Source: Pseudomonadota bacterium
GTDB lineage: Bacteria; Pseudomonadota; Alphaproteobacteria; Acetobacterales; Acetobacteraceae
Reading direction: 5' to 3'
NCBI GenBank assembly: GCA_021798575.1
Contig: JAJZGI010000005.1
Coordinates: 1 to 64,000, forward strand
Length of the DNA: 64,000 nucleotides
A program made the translations under genes and the position numbers. The notes under the pieces are model-generated. The model was not told the origin of the DNA. It saw nothing but the letters and a program-made list of their open reading frames with translations, and did not search any database. Below, one piece after another: positions 17,770 through 26,800 of the stretch. Within the stretch, counting starts at the first letter, position 1, and every line of letters starts with the position of its first letter.

Positions 17770-19961
17770 GCGCATTGGATGACTATCCCATCGCCTTTGT
17801 GGATGATCACTTCGGTGCCGCCACGCCCGGCGCGCGGGTGGTGGGCGCGCTGGCGGAGGCGTTCGTGGCGCGCAACCACCGCGTCCTCACCGGCCTCAGC
17901 TTCAACGACGCCTGCGCCGGTCGCGTGCTCTACACGGGTCTCTCCGCCGTGCTCATCACCATCGATGGTTTCGCCAGCCGCGACGACCTCATCGCAGCCC
18001 TCAGCGCGGTGGTGAGCCTGGCGCTGGCGCGCGCGCCGGATCTGCCGATATTTTTATACGGCGAGCAGCGCCTGCAACAGGATTTGCCCACCGAGCTGAT
18101 GCGCCAAATCGATGGCTATCTCTTTTTGCACGAGGACACGCCAGGCTTCATCGCGGGCCATGTGTCCAGCGCCATCCACCGGTATCTCGACGGCATGCTG
18201 CCGCCGTTTTTCAAGGCGCTGGTGCGCTACACGGATGCCGCCAAATACTCCTGGCACACGCCGGGCCATGGCGGTGGCGTGGCTTTCATGCGCTCGCCGG
18301 TGGGGCAGGCGTTCCACCGGTTTTTCGGCGAGAATACCCTGCGGTCGGATCTCTCGGTCTCGGTGCCGGAGCTGGGCTCGCTGCTCGACCATAGCGGCCC
18401 GGTGCGCGAGGCCGAGCGTGAGGCGGCGCGCAGCTTCGGCGCGGATGTCACGTTTTTCGTCACCAATGGCACCTCAAGCTCCAACAAGATCGTCTGGTCC
18501 AGCCTGGTGGCACCGGGGGACTACGTGCTGGTGGACCGCAACTGCCATAAATCGCTGGTCCACGCGCTCATCATGACCGGCGCGCGGCCGATCTACCTGC
18601 GCCCCAGCCGCAACGCTTACGGCATCATCGGGCCGATCGCGCGGGCGCAGTTCAGTGCCGAGGCCATCGCGGCCCAGCTGCCGGCCGGTGCCCGGCTCAG
18701 CGTCGCCACCATCACCAACTCCACCTACGACGGGCTCTGCATCAACACCGGCGCGGTGCAGCGCGCGCTGGCCCCCGTGGCCCGGGCCGTGCATTTCGAC
18801 GAGGCCTGGCTGGCGCAGGCAAAATTCCATGAATTCTACGAGGGCTTCTACGCCATGAGCGAGCTGGCGGAGGGGCCGGTGGCGCCGCTCGTGTTCTCCA
18901 CCCAGTCCACCCACAAGGTGCTGGCGGCCTTCTCGCAGGCGTCCATGATCCACGTGCGCCACGGCGCGGAGCATCGGCTGGACGCCGACCGCTTCAACGA
19001 GGCCTTCATGATGCACTCCAGCACCTCGCCCTGGTATGGTTTCATCGCTTCGAACGATGTCGCGGCGCGGATGATGCGTGGCCCGGCGGGGCGCAACCTG
19101 GTCGATGAAACCCTGCGCGAGGCGGCGGATTTCAGGGCTGGCATCGCCCGGCTGGGGGCGGAGTTCGCGCAGGCGGGGCAATGGTGGTTCCGCCTGTGGG
19201 AGCCGGAGAATGCCGGGCTGAGCCAGGCGGGCTGGACCCTGAAGCCCGGCGATTCCTGGCATGGCTTCGCGGATATCAGCGAGAATTTCACGCTGCTGGA
19301 CCCGATGAAGGTCACCGTGCTCTGCCCCGGCCTGGCGGAGGGCGCGGCTGGTATCCCCGCCGCGATCGTCGCGAAATTTTTATGGTCGCGCGGTATCGTG
19401 GTCGAGAAAATCGGTACCTATCATTTCCTCATCCTGTTCACGCTCGGCGTCTCGCGCGGCAAGTGGAGCAACCTCATCACCGAGCTGCTGGCCTTCCGCG
19501 CGCATTACGACGCCAATTCAGCGCTGGCGGACGTGCTGCCCGAGCTGGTGGCCCTGGCACCGGAGACCTACGAGCGCATGGGGCTCGCGGAGCTATGCGC
19601 GGTACAGCACGCGGCCCTTCAGGCGGGCGGCGTGCTGGCCTTGCAGAATGCGATGTTCGCCGAACTGCCGGAACCCGCGATGACCCCGCAGATGGCGCAC
19701 GCCGCGCTGGTGGGTGGCCGGGTGGAGCAGGTGGGGCTGGGGCAGCTTGCGGGCCGGGTTCTGGCGCGCATGGTGGTGCCCTACCCGCCGGGTATTCCGC
19801 TCATCTTCCCCGGTGAGCGCGTGAGCCTGCCCGCCATCACGCAATATCTGGCCTTCGCGCAGGGCTGGGACCAACGGTTCCCAGGCTTCGAGACAGACAT
19901 CCACGGCGTGCGCAAAGCGGAGGACGGCAGCTACCTGCTGGATTGCGTGGCGGAACTATAA
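17766..19961 (+). CDS. Ornithine/lysine/arginine decarboxylase, PLP-dependent
   Basis: This 731-residue enzyme belongs to the biodegradative fold-I decarboxylase family (AdiA/CadA/SpeF type). It has the N-terminal wing domain, the HTPGHGGG signature at about 165, DEAW at about 347, and the PLP lysine in STHK at about 382. The preferred substrate cannot be read from sequence. Placement after arginase and ornithine cyclodeaminase suggests ornithine to putrescine, but arginine or lysine decarboxylation for acid resistance is also possible. The start at 17766 overlaps the dehydrogenase stop by 4 bp. No antiporter gene is adjacent, which is unlike acid-resistance operons. Confidence 0.92.
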   Translation: MSALDDYPIAFVDDHFGAATPGARVVGALAEAFVARNHRVLTGLSFNDACAGRVLYTGLSAVLITIDGFASRDDLIAALSAVVSLALARAPDLPIFLYGEQRLQQDLPTELMRQIDGYLFLHEDTPGFIAGHVSSAIHRYLDGMLPPFFKALVRYTDAAKYSWHTPGHGGGVAFMRSPVGQAFHRFFGENTLRSDLSVSVPELGSLLDHSGPVREAEREAARSFGADVTFFVTNGTSSSNKIVWSSLVAPGDYVLVDRNCHKSLVHALIMTGARPIYLRPSRNAYGIIGPIARAQFSAEAIAAQLPAGARLSVATITNSTYDGLCINTGAVQRALAPVARAVHFDEAWLAQAKFHEFYEGFYAMSELAEGPVAPLVFSTQSTHKVLAAFSQASMIHVRHGAEHRLDADRFNEAFMMHSSTSPWYGFIASNDVAARMMRGPAGRNLVDETLREAADFRAGIARLGAEFAQAGQWWFRLWEPENAGLSQAGWTLKPGDSWHGFADISENFTLLDPMKVTVLCPGLAEGAAGIPAAIVAKFLWSRGIVVEKIGTYHFLILFTLGVSRGKWSNLITELLAFRAHYDANSALADVLPELVALAPETYERMGLAELCAVQHAALQAGGVLALQNAMFAELPEPAMTPQMAHAALVGGRVEQVGLGQLAGRVLARMVVPYPPGIPLIFPGERVSLPAITQYLAFAQGWDQRFPGFETDIHGVRKAEDGSYLLDCVAEL

Positions 19962-20633
19962 ATCGCCCGGAACCCCATAGGCGGGCGCCGAGGCGGGGTT
20001 GAGCGCGCGGGTGACATAATCACGCATCTGCGGCTGCCACAGCGTCCACAGACCGGCCAGTTCGGCCAGCGGCGTGTCATGCCAGTCCACCCGCAAATCC
20101 GCGATGTTCCAGGCTACATCCCCGGTGATGATCAGCCCGGCGGATCTGAGCGGCCCGGCCTCACCGCCCGCCGCCAACCCGGCCTGCAAGGCGGTCATCA
20201 CCCGCGTGCCCAGATCATCACCCGGCGATGTCGCCGTGAACGCCCGCACCACGGCGGCTGGAACACCCTCATTGGCCAGCAGATTCCCAGCCGAGATGAT
20301 ATCCACCCCCGTGGCGGCGGCGTGTAGCCCGAGCGTTTTTGCACCCGAATACTCAGCGCTGCGCCCGGCTGAATCGATGATCGTAAACTGCCGATAATCC
20401 GCGTGCGGGGCCAATGCCAGCGTGGCGGCGCGGGTCTGCTCGGCGCTCATCCCCTGGGCCAGAAAATCCAGCGCCAGCGGGCCCAGGCGCGGGTCGGTGA
20501 TGTTCTGTGTCGTCACCGCCCCCACCCCCGCACGGGCAAAGGCGCAGCGCGCCGCCACGGCGGGCGATGAGGAGGTGACCGCAACGGCGAACTGCCCGGT
20601 CCTGGCGCAGCGCGCGGCGATAGAGAAGGTCAT
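19956..20633 (-). CDS. DUF1028 family protein (Ntn-hydrolase-like)
   Basis: The 225-residue product shows the DUF1028 pattern. It starts TFSIAARCARTGQFAVAVTSSSPAV, has the GVGAVTTQ block at about 38 and the GNLLANEGVPAA block at about 118. The family has a proteasome-like N-terminal-nucleophile fold; its reaction is not established, and members recur beside amino-acid, hydantoin and ureide catabolic genes. The gene overlaps the decarboxylase end by 6 bp on the opposite strand. It is divergent from a LysR gene, which probably regulates it. A link to the nitrogen-compound cluster beyond the deacetylase is plausible. Confidence 0.85.
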   Translation of the reverse strand: MTFSIAARCARTGQFAVAVTSSSPAVAARCAFARAGVGAVTTQNITDPRLGPLALDFLAQGMSAEQTRAATLALAPHADYRQFTIIDSAGRSAEYSGAKTLGLHAAATGVDIISAGNLLANEGVPAAVVRAFTATSPGDDLGTRVMTALQAGLAAGGEAGPLRSAGLIITGDVAWNIADLRVDWHDTPLAELAGLWTLWQPQMRDYVTRALNPASAPAYGVPGDL

Positions 20634-20688
20634 TTCTAAGGGTTTCCCTTGTCAGTCCGTCGCATCTTCCAGCCCCCGGCTGGTTTTG

Positions 20689-20700
20689 TAAAATATTTTA
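20689..20700. promoter_or_regulatory. AT palindrome in the divergent DUF1028/lysR promoter
   Basis: TAAAATATTTTA is a perfect 12-bp palindrome centred 43 bp before the LysR start, the usual place for an autoregulatory LysR recognition site. It is AT-only, so a promoter element or chance is also possible. Confidence 0.4.
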
Positions 20701-20737
20701 TTTTGACGCATCGGCACAAAAACAGCTAAGCCATGGG

Positions 20738-21655
20738 ATGCGCTTCACGCTCAAACAGATCGCCTATTTCGTCGCCACGGCGGAGACCGGCAGCATCACC
20801 CTGGCGGCGGAGCGGGTGAATATCTCGCAGCCCTCGGTCTCGTCCGCCATCACCGGGCTGGAGGAGGTCTTCGGCATCCAGCTTTTCATCCGCCACCATG
20901 CGCAGGGCCTTTCCCTCACCGCCGAGGGCCAGCGTTTCCTGCTGGAGGCCAAGGGTCTGCTGATGCAGGCTGAGGAATTGCAAAAAGCCGCCTCCGAGAT
21001 CTCATCGCGTGTCTCCGGCCCGCTCGAGATCGGCTGCCTCTCGACCCTGTTTCCACTGGCCATCCCCGAGCTCCTATCGGTGTTCAAAAAACGTCACCCG
21101 GCGGCGCGAGTCAACGCCATCGCCGGGCACCAGACGGAGATGTTCGAGAGCCTGCGCAGCGGCCAGATATCATTGCTGCTCACCTACGACATGCATATGC
21201 CGGCGGATTTCGACTTTTTGCCACTCGCTCCCCTGCCGCCCTACGCCTTCGTGCAGGCCGGGCACGCGCTGGCGCGCCGCCGCTCGGTAAAACTCGAAGA
21301 GCTGGCAGGCGAGAACTTCATCCTGCTGGATATGCCCTTCAGCCGGGATTATTTTCTATCGTTGTTTCGCCAGGCCGGCGTGGCGCCGAACATCACCGGG
21401 CGTTTCCAGCATATCGATGTCATCCGCAGCCTGGTCGCGCGCGGTGAGGGCTATAGCCTTGCCAACGCGCGCCCGAAAAATCTCTCGACCCTGGATGGCC
21501 GCAAATTATCCTATCTCACGCTGGAGACCTCGCTCCAGCCGCTGGTGCATGGCATCGCGATGCTGCGCGGGCTGCGCCGCACCCCCACGGCTACCGCCTT
21601 CATGAAGCTCTGCGACGATTTGCTGCGCGACAAGCCTCTGCCCGGCACGGGCTAA
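20738..21655 (+). CDS. LysR-family transcriptional regulator
   Basis: The 305-residue protein has the winged helix-turn-helix at residues about 1-62 (FTLKQIAYFVATAETGS, then AAERVNISQPSVSSAITGLEE) and the periplasmic-binding-like effector domain after residue 88. Neighbours suggest control of the divergent DUF1028 gene, and possibly of the ArgE-like gene and the NCS1 permease run. The effector is unknown. Its 3' end overlaps the convergent deacetylase by 4 bp. Confidence 0.93.
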   Translation: MRFTLKQIAYFVATAETGSITLAAERVNISQPSVSSAITGLEEVFGIQLFIRHHAQGLSLTAEGQRFLLEAKGLLMQAEELQKAASEISSRVSGPLEIGCLSTLFPLAIPELLSVFKKRHPAARVNAIAGHQTEMFESLRSGQISLLLTYDMHMPADFDFLPLAPLPPYAFVQAGHALARRRSVKLEELAGENFILLDMPFSRDYFLSLFRQAGVAPNITGRFQHIDVIRSLVARGEGYSLANARPKNLSTLDGRKLSYLTLETSLQPLVHGIAMLRGLRRTPTATAFMKLCDDLLRDKPLPGTG

Positions 21656-22788
21656 TCGTGGATGATGCGGCGCAAAAACATATCGCAGGCGTCCAGCTCG
21701 TCGCGCGTGATATATTCATTGGCCTTATGCGCCCGGTCGATCTCACCCGGGCCGCACACCACGCAGTCCAGCCCGAGGCGTTGCTCGAACAGCCCGGCCT
21801 CCGTGCCAAAACCAACCTTGACGCTCTGCGCGTCCCCCGCCGCCCGGGTGGCGCGCGCGGTGATCGGCGCACCCTGCCGGGTCCGCAAGCCGGGATACTC
21901 GTTCTTCACCGTGAGCTCGATGCTGGCCTGCCGCCCGGCGGCGATCACCTCCTGAGTCAACGCATCAGCCCGCGCGCGCAGCCGCTCGATTAACGCATGC
22001 GGGTCATCACCCGGCAGATAACGGATTTCAAAATCCATCTCGCAGCATTCCGGGATGATATTCAGCACCGTGCCACCCTTGATGGTGCCGACATGCACGC
22101 TGCTGTGCGGGAACCGATAAGCGTCATCGCGCGCGCCGTGCTCGCGCAGAAATTCCTGAAGCGCCTCGGTCTCGCGGATCATCGCGCTGGCGAGGTTGAT
22201 GGCGTTGCAGCCGAGCGCCGGGTTGGCGGAGTGCGCGGCCTCGCCCCGGCAGCAGATACAGCCGTCGATCTTGCCCTTATGCCCGGTCGCGACCCGCAGG
22301 CCGGTGGGCTCGCCGATGATACAGCCGGCCGCCTGGAACCCCTCCGCCACCAGGCGCTGGAGCATATGGCGCACGCCGACACAGCCGATCTCCTCATCGT
22401 AGGAGATCGCCAGATGCAGCGGGCGGGTGAGGGTGCTTTTGCTCTCCTCGGCCAGCGTCACCATGCTGGCGATGAAACCCTTCATGTCCGAGGCACCACG
22501 GCCAGATAACCTCCCGTCTCGCTCGGTGAGCACAAACGGGTCGGTCGCCCAGCCGGGCTCGCCCGCCGGCACCACGTCACTATGGCCGGATAGCACGACG
22601 CCCTGGCCGGTGGCGGGCCCAAAGCTCGCGAACAGGTTGCTCTTGCCCGGCGTGTCGCCCGGCATGGGCTGGACGCGCCCGCCTGCGGCGGTCAGCCGGG
22701 CGGCGAGATAGGCGATGAGCTCGGCATTGCCGTTCTGGCTGACGGTGGGGAAGGCGATGAGATCAGCCAGGGTGGCGAGCGTATTCAT
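21652..22788 (-). CDS. argE: M20 family deacylase, acetylornithine deacetylase (ArgE)-like
   Basis: The 378-residue zinc hydrolase has the M20 ligands in order: SGHSDVV, GRGASDMKG, the EE pair in YDEEIGCVG, GEPT, and the late histidine in RAHKANE. The sequence is closest in feel to ArgE-type acetylornithine deacetylases, which free ornithine from N-acetylornithine. The position beside a DUF1028 gene and a purine/ureide-type permease leaves open an acyl- or carbamoyl-amino-acid substrate instead. I use ATG 22788 (MNTLATLADLIAFPTVSQ), because the longer frame adds an unlikely leader. A GCAA-looped hairpin lies 25 bases upstream. Confidence 0.88.
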   Translation of the reverse strand: MNTLATLADLIAFPTVSQNGNAELIAYLAARLTAAGGRVQPMPGDTPGKSNLFASFGPATGQGVVLSGHSDVVPAGEPGWATDPFVLTERDGRLSGRGASDMKGFIASMVTLAEESKSTLTRPLHLAISYDEEIGCVGVRHMLQRLVAEGFQAAGCIIGEPTGLRVATGHKGKIDGCICCRGEAAHSANPALGCNAINLASAMIRETEALQEFLREHGARDDAYRFPHSSVHVGTIKGGTVLNIIPECCEMDFEIRYLPGDDPHALIERLRARADALTQEVIAAGRQASIELTVKNEYPGLRTRQGAPITARATRAAGDAQSVKVGFGTEAGLFEQRLGLDCVVCGPGEIDRAHKANEYITRDELDACDMFLRRIIHD

Positions 22789-22812
22789 CAGGCCAACATA
22801 CGCCCGCCCCGC

Positions 22813-22830
22813 CCCGGCTGCAAAGCCGGG
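22813..22830. other. GCAA-tetraloop hairpin upstream of the deacetylase
   Basis: CCCGGCT-GCAA-AGCCGGG forms a perfect 7-bp G+C-rich stem with a tetraloop. There is no T-tract on either side. It may shape the 5' leader of the deacetylase mRNA or act as an operator. Confidence 0.45.
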
Positions 22831-23045
22831 CCCTTTGCATGATTCCTGGGCATAAAACCCACAGAAATGCTGCACCTGCGAGCAGGCATTAAAATAAATT
22901 TAGGCTACTGCTTCAATAAATTCGATGCAAAATCGCTGTGGCTTTGGTGTAGGTTAAAGTGAATAATGGTTGAGGATTGGAGACCTGCGGAATGCACGAT
23001 GCGGGTGGCTGCGGTAGCGCGATGTTTTAATCTGAAGGAAAAACA

Positions 23046-24443
23046 ATGGAAATCCTGAACGAAAACCCGACCAAGATAGAACAGCATACGATCTACCAGA
23101 TACCGCTGGACCAGCGCCATGGCCGCTCGATGGACCTGTTCACCATCTGGTTCGGCTCGAATATCATGATGCTGACCATCGTGACCGGCGCGCTCGCCAC
23201 CACCGTGTTCAAGCTCTCCTTCATGAGCGCCATCGCCTCCATCGCGGTGGGTAATCTGGTCGGCGCCATCTTCATGGCGCTGCACGCGGCGCAGGGGCCA
23301 CGGCTGGGCGTGCCGCAGATGGTTCAAACCCGCGGCCAGTTCGGCTCCATCGGCGCGGTGCTGGTCATAGGCATCGTCATCATCATGTATGTCGGCTTCC
23401 TGGCCTCCAACATCGTGCTGGGCGGCCAGTCGTTGAACACGATTATTCCCGGCGTCAGCCAGAACGTCTTTCTGGTGCTCATCGCCGTCATCAGCGTCAT
23501 CGCGACGATCTTCGGCCACGACCTCATCCATGCCTACGCGCGGGTGCTCACCTTTCTCTCCGGCTTCGCGCTCATGCTCTCTTTTGTCTGGATCGTGTTC
23601 GTCCACGGCCTGCCCGCCAACTTCATGACCATGAACAGCTACACCACGGCTGGGTTTTTCAGCATGGTCTCGGTCGGCGCGCTCTGGCAGATCGCCTACG
23701 CGCCCTATGTCTCTGACTATACGCGCTACATGCCGCACGACACCGGCGCGGTGCCAGCCTTCTGGTCGTCCTACTGGGGTTGTTCGCTGGGCTCGATCCT
23801 GCCGATGGTGCTGGGCGCCATGCTGGGCCTGCTGGCGAGCGACGGCAATGTGGTCGGCGGGCTCACCACCTTCACCGGCCCGGCCAGCTTTCTCATCGTC
23901 ATCATCTTCTCGGTCGGAATCGCGGGCACCAACGCGATGAACCTCTATTGCGGCGTGCTCTCCACCATCACGCTGGCGCAGACCTTCATGCCGGACTGGA
24001 AGGCAGGCCCTGCCGCCCGAATGGTGGTCGCCATCGCCATCACGGTCATCGGCCTCTTCATCGCGATCTTCGCCGCGGCCAACTTCCTCACCAACTACAC
24101 CAACTTCATCCTGCTGCTGCTCTATGTACTGGTGCCCTGGACGGCAGTGAACCTCGTGGATTTCTACCTCGTACGCCACGGGGACTACGACGTCTCCTCC
24201 TTCTTCACGCGCGACGGCGGAGTCTACGGCAAGTTCAATAAATCCGCGATCTTCTGCTATATTCTGGGCATCCTCATCCAGCTCCCATTCGTGAACACCA
24301 CTCTCTACACCGGGCCGATCGCGAATATGCTGGATGGCGTGGATATCTCCTGGATCGTCGGTCTGTGCGTGGTCAGCCCGGTGTACTACTTCATGGCGCG
24401 CCGCTCCGTCGCGTCAAATTTCATGCCAAGCGGCGCGGAATGA
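23046..24443 (+). CDS. NCS1-family permease (cytosine/purine/ureide type)
   Basis: The 465-residue protein has about 12 hydrophobic segments and the NCS1 N-terminal signature (ERT-like block, then DLFTIWFGSNIMMLTIVTGA). LGVPQMVQTRGQFGSIGA, typical of cytosine permease CodB and relatives, lies at about 85. It would import a small nitrogen heterocycle or ureide with cations across the inner membrane. A GAAGGA lies about 9 bases before the ATG. The following hydrolase gene overlaps by 4 bp, so the import and hydrolysis steps are coupled. No riboswitch that I recognise lies in its 5' region. Confidence 0.92.
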   Translation: MEILNENPTKIEQHTIYQIPLDQRHGRSMDLFTIWFGSNIMMLTIVTGALATTVFKLSFMSAIASIAVGNLVGAIFMALHAAQGPRLGVPQMVQTRGQFGSIGAVLVIGIVIIMYVGFLASNIVLGGQSLNTIIPGVSQNVFLVLIAVISVIATIFGHDLIHAYARVLTFLSGFALMLSFVWIVFVHGLPANFMTMNSYTTAGFFSMVSVGALWQIAYAPYVSDYTRYMPHDTGAVPAFWSSYWGCSLGSILPMVLGAMLGLLASDGNVVGGLTTFTGPASFLIVIIFSVGIAGTNAMNLYCGVLSTITLAQTFMPDWKAGPAARMVVAIAITVIGLFIAIFAAANFLTNYTNFILLLLYVLVPWTAVNLVDFYLVRHGDYDVSSFFTRDGGVYGKFNKSAIFCYILGILIQLPFVNTTLYTGPIANMLDGVDISWIVGLCVVSPVYYFMARRSVASNFMPSGAE

Positions 24444-25234
24444 AAATTGCGCTCTGGCAGACGGTCGGAAAGCCAGGGGAGAAGGCGGCGAATCTGGCGG
24501 CATTGGCGCAGCGCGCCCGTGCCGCCAGCGCAGCCGGCGCCAGGCTGCTGCTGTGCCCGGAGTGTTTTCTGGGTGGCTATAACGTGGCCCCGCAGATCAC
24601 TGCGCTGGCCGAGCCCGCCGACGGTCCGTCCGCCCGGCGGATCGCCGAGATCGCTCGGCAGGCGGGTCTCGCCATCGTCTATGGCTACGCCGAATACGAC
24701 CCGAAATCCGGCGATATCTTCAACGCCGTGCAGGCGATAGGCCCGGATGGCGCGGTGCTCGGCCACTACCGCAAGACGCATCTGTTCGGCGCGTTCGAGC
24801 AAAATATCTACAAGCCCGGTTCGGCCTTCGCCGCGCCATTCATGTTCGATGGCTGGAGCATCGGCCTGCTGATCTGTTACGATGTCGAGTTCCCGGAGGC
24901 CGTGCGCAGTGTCGCACTATCCGGCGCCGAGCTGGTTTTAATCCCGACGGCTTTGACCGAGGAATATACCACCGTGCCGGAGTTCATCGTGCCCGCCCGC
25001 GCGGTCGAGAACCAGATCTATGTCGCCTATTGCAACCATGTGGGCGACGAGAACGGCATGCGCTTTTTGGGGTATTCGCGCCTGGCCGGGCCAGATGGAA
25101 AAATTGACAGAGTGGTGGGTGAGGGGGATGTCCTGCTGATCGCCGAGGTCAGCCACGCTGCATTGCAGGCGAATGCCGCGACCTACCCCTACCGGCGGGA
25201 TCGCCGCGCGGAATTATACAAAGCCGTGGCCTAA
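24440..25234 (+). CDS. Carbon-nitrogen hydrolase (nitrilase superfamily amidase)
   Basis: The 264-residue enzyme keeps the Glu-Lys-Cys triad: CPECFLGG (Glu about 40), YRKTHLFG (Lys about 112) and LLICYDVEFPE (Cys about 146). The superfamily cleaves amides, N-carbamoyl groups and nitriles. The sequence resembles aliphatic amidase or carbamoylase members more than true nitrilases, but the substrate cannot be read. It is translationally coupled to the NCS1 permease (ATGA overlap) and followed 27 bp later by an amino-acid permease. That context fits hydrolysis of an imported cyclic or acyl amide to an amino acid or amine. Confidence 0.92.
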   Translation: MKIALWQTVGKPGEKAANLAALAQRARAASAAGARLLLCPECFLGGYNVAPQITALAEPADGPSARRIAEIARQAGLAIVYGYAEYDPKSGDIFNAVQAIGPDGAVLGHYRKTHLFGAFEQNIYKPGSAFAAPFMFDGWSIGLLICYDVEFPEAVRSVALSGAELVLIPTALTEEYTTVPEFIVPARAVENQIYVAYCNHVGDENGMRFLGYSRLAGPDGKIDRVVGEGDVLLIAEVSHAALQANAATYPYRRDRRAELYKAVA

Positions 25235-25261
25235 AACTTCAACCATACCACAGGAGGCTTC

Positions 25262-26656
25262 ATGGCTAATAAATTGCAGGCCAACGCGCTTTCATTTTTC
25301 GAGTCCCTCGTGCTGGGCATCGCGGGCTCTGGCCCGGCCAATGCCATCTCCCTGGCCATGGGCTCGCTCATCGCCGCCGCCGGGCTGCTCAGCCCGCTCT
25401 ATGTGCTCATCTTCGCGGTGCCGATGCTGGGCATCGCGCTGGCCTACAAGGGGCTTAACCGCCGCCTCACCCATGCCGGCGCGGCCTATAACTGGGTCGG
25501 CCAGGCATTTGGCAAAATCCATGGTTTCATGGCGGGCTGGGCGCTCATCACCGCGCAGATGATCTTCATCATCTCCGGCGTGGTGCCGCTCTCCACCGCG
25601 ATACTGGACTTCATCAACCCGGCGCTGGTGAACAATGTCGTGCTCATCACCATGCTCTCGGCGCTGTGGTTTCTGTTCATCGTCGGCATCATCATGGTAG
25701 GTATCAAAATCACCAGCTACCTGCAGATCATCATGCTCTCCTTCGAGATGGTGGTGCTGATCGCGGTCGGCATCGCGGCCCTGGTCAAGGCCCACAGCAT
25801 TCCCTTCGCCAATGCATTTTCCTGGCATGTCTACAGCCCGAGCTATCTCATCCACCATTTTTCGGCGGCGAGTTTCTCGGCCTCCGCGCTCATCGTGGTG
25901 TTTCTGTACTGGGGCTGGGATGTCACCGCAAATCTGGGTGAGGAGACCAAGAACGGCGCGCACGCCGCGGGCAATGGCGGGCTCTCCGGCGTCATCGTCA
26001 CCATCTTCCTTTATTCGCTCTATGCCGGTGCCACCCTCGTGCTGTTCACCTTTGCCCAGACCGGCAATTTCAGCAGCAATCTGCTCTACGAGATCGCGAT
26101 TGCCGCCGGGCTTGGCAGAACTGGCGGGCTCGTCGCCTCCATCGCGGTGATCTTCTCCAGCGTGGCCACCGTGCAGACCGGCATGTTGCAGGTCACCCGC
26201 ACGCTCTTCGCCATGGGGCGCGATGGCGCATTGCCGCATTATCTGGGCAGCGTGAACGAGAAGACCAGAAACCCGATGCCCGCCACCTACTGGCTCATCG
26301 GCACCGGGCTGCTGGGCATTCTCCTCACCGGTTTCATGCCCTCGGTCAGTTCCATCCTGAATGATGGCGTCACTGCATCGGGCCTCCAGGTGGCGTATTA
26401 TTTCGGCATGGCCGGGCTGGTCTCGGCCTGGGTGTTCCGCAAGACCTACCAGCAATCCTGGTGGTACTGGCTCGGTTTTTCTGTGTTTCCTGGTGTCAGC
26501 GCGGTGTTTCTCATCGGGCTTGGCCTGTTCGCCATCACCACCTTCAACACCACCACCACGGTGGTGGGTGTGGGCACCCTGCTGGCAGGCGTGCTGCTGT
26601 TCCGCCCTGGTCGCTACCGTCTGGACCATGAGATGCCTTCAGCCAGCGCCCAATAG
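25262..26656 (+). CDS. APC-superfamily amino-acid/amine permease
   Basis: The 464-residue protein has about 12 transmembrane segments. It carries the APC pattern near the N-terminus (FFESLVLGIAGSGPANAIS) and the conserved GWDVTANLGEETKN block at about 215. It would import an amino acid or amine. A strong CAGGAGG lies 8 bases before the start. It is the last gene before a 144-bp gap, so the permease-hydrolase-permease genes form one unit and the monooxygenase genes after the gap may have their own promoter. Confidence 0.92.
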   Translation: MANKLQANALSFFESLVLGIAGSGPANAISLAMGSLIAAAGLLSPLYVLIFAVPMLGIALAYKGLNRRLTHAGAAYNWVGQAFGKIHGFMAGWALITAQMIFIISGVVPLSTAILDFINPALVNNVVLITMLSALWFLFIVGIIMVGIKITSYLQIIMLSFEMVVLIAVGIAALVKAHSIPFANAFSWHVYSPSYLIHHFSAASFSASALIVVFLYWGWDVTANLGEETKNGAHAAGNGGLSGVIVTIFLYSLYAGATLVLFTFAQTGNFSSNLLYEIAIAAGLGRTGGLVASIAVIFSSVATVQTGMLQVTRTLFAMGRDGALPHYLGSVNEKTRNPMPATYWLIGTGLLGILLTGFMPSVSSILNDGVTASGLQVAYYFGMAGLVSAWVFRKTYQQSWWYWLGFSVFPGVSAVFLIGLGLFAITTFNTTTTVVGVGTLLAGVLLFRPGRYRLDHEMPSASAQ

Positions 26657-26800
26657 GAAGTTTTATAGTAACGGGTCAGTCTGGTTTCAGATATGCGAGC
26701 TTGGGCAAAACGTGCTTTTATTTTTTTGAGGATAAACTTCAATAGTATCGATTTTATCTTGGCTTAAAATTCTGCCACAACTTCGGGCAGGAGAAAACCC

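Noticed and set aside
22876-23045. Riboswitch ahead of the NCS1 permease
   Set aside because: Small stems exist (for example CCTGC-GA-GCAGG), but I could not match the conserved cores of purine, guanidine or other known riboswitches.
22905-24179. Minus-strand open frame of about 424 codons rich in Asp, His and Glu
   Set aside because: It mirrors the hydrophobic NCS1 permease (antisense of a membrane protein gives charged residues).
26657-26760. Terminator after the APC permease, suggested by a T-rich run near 26710-26727
   Set aside because: No convincing stem precedes the T-run, so I do not call it.
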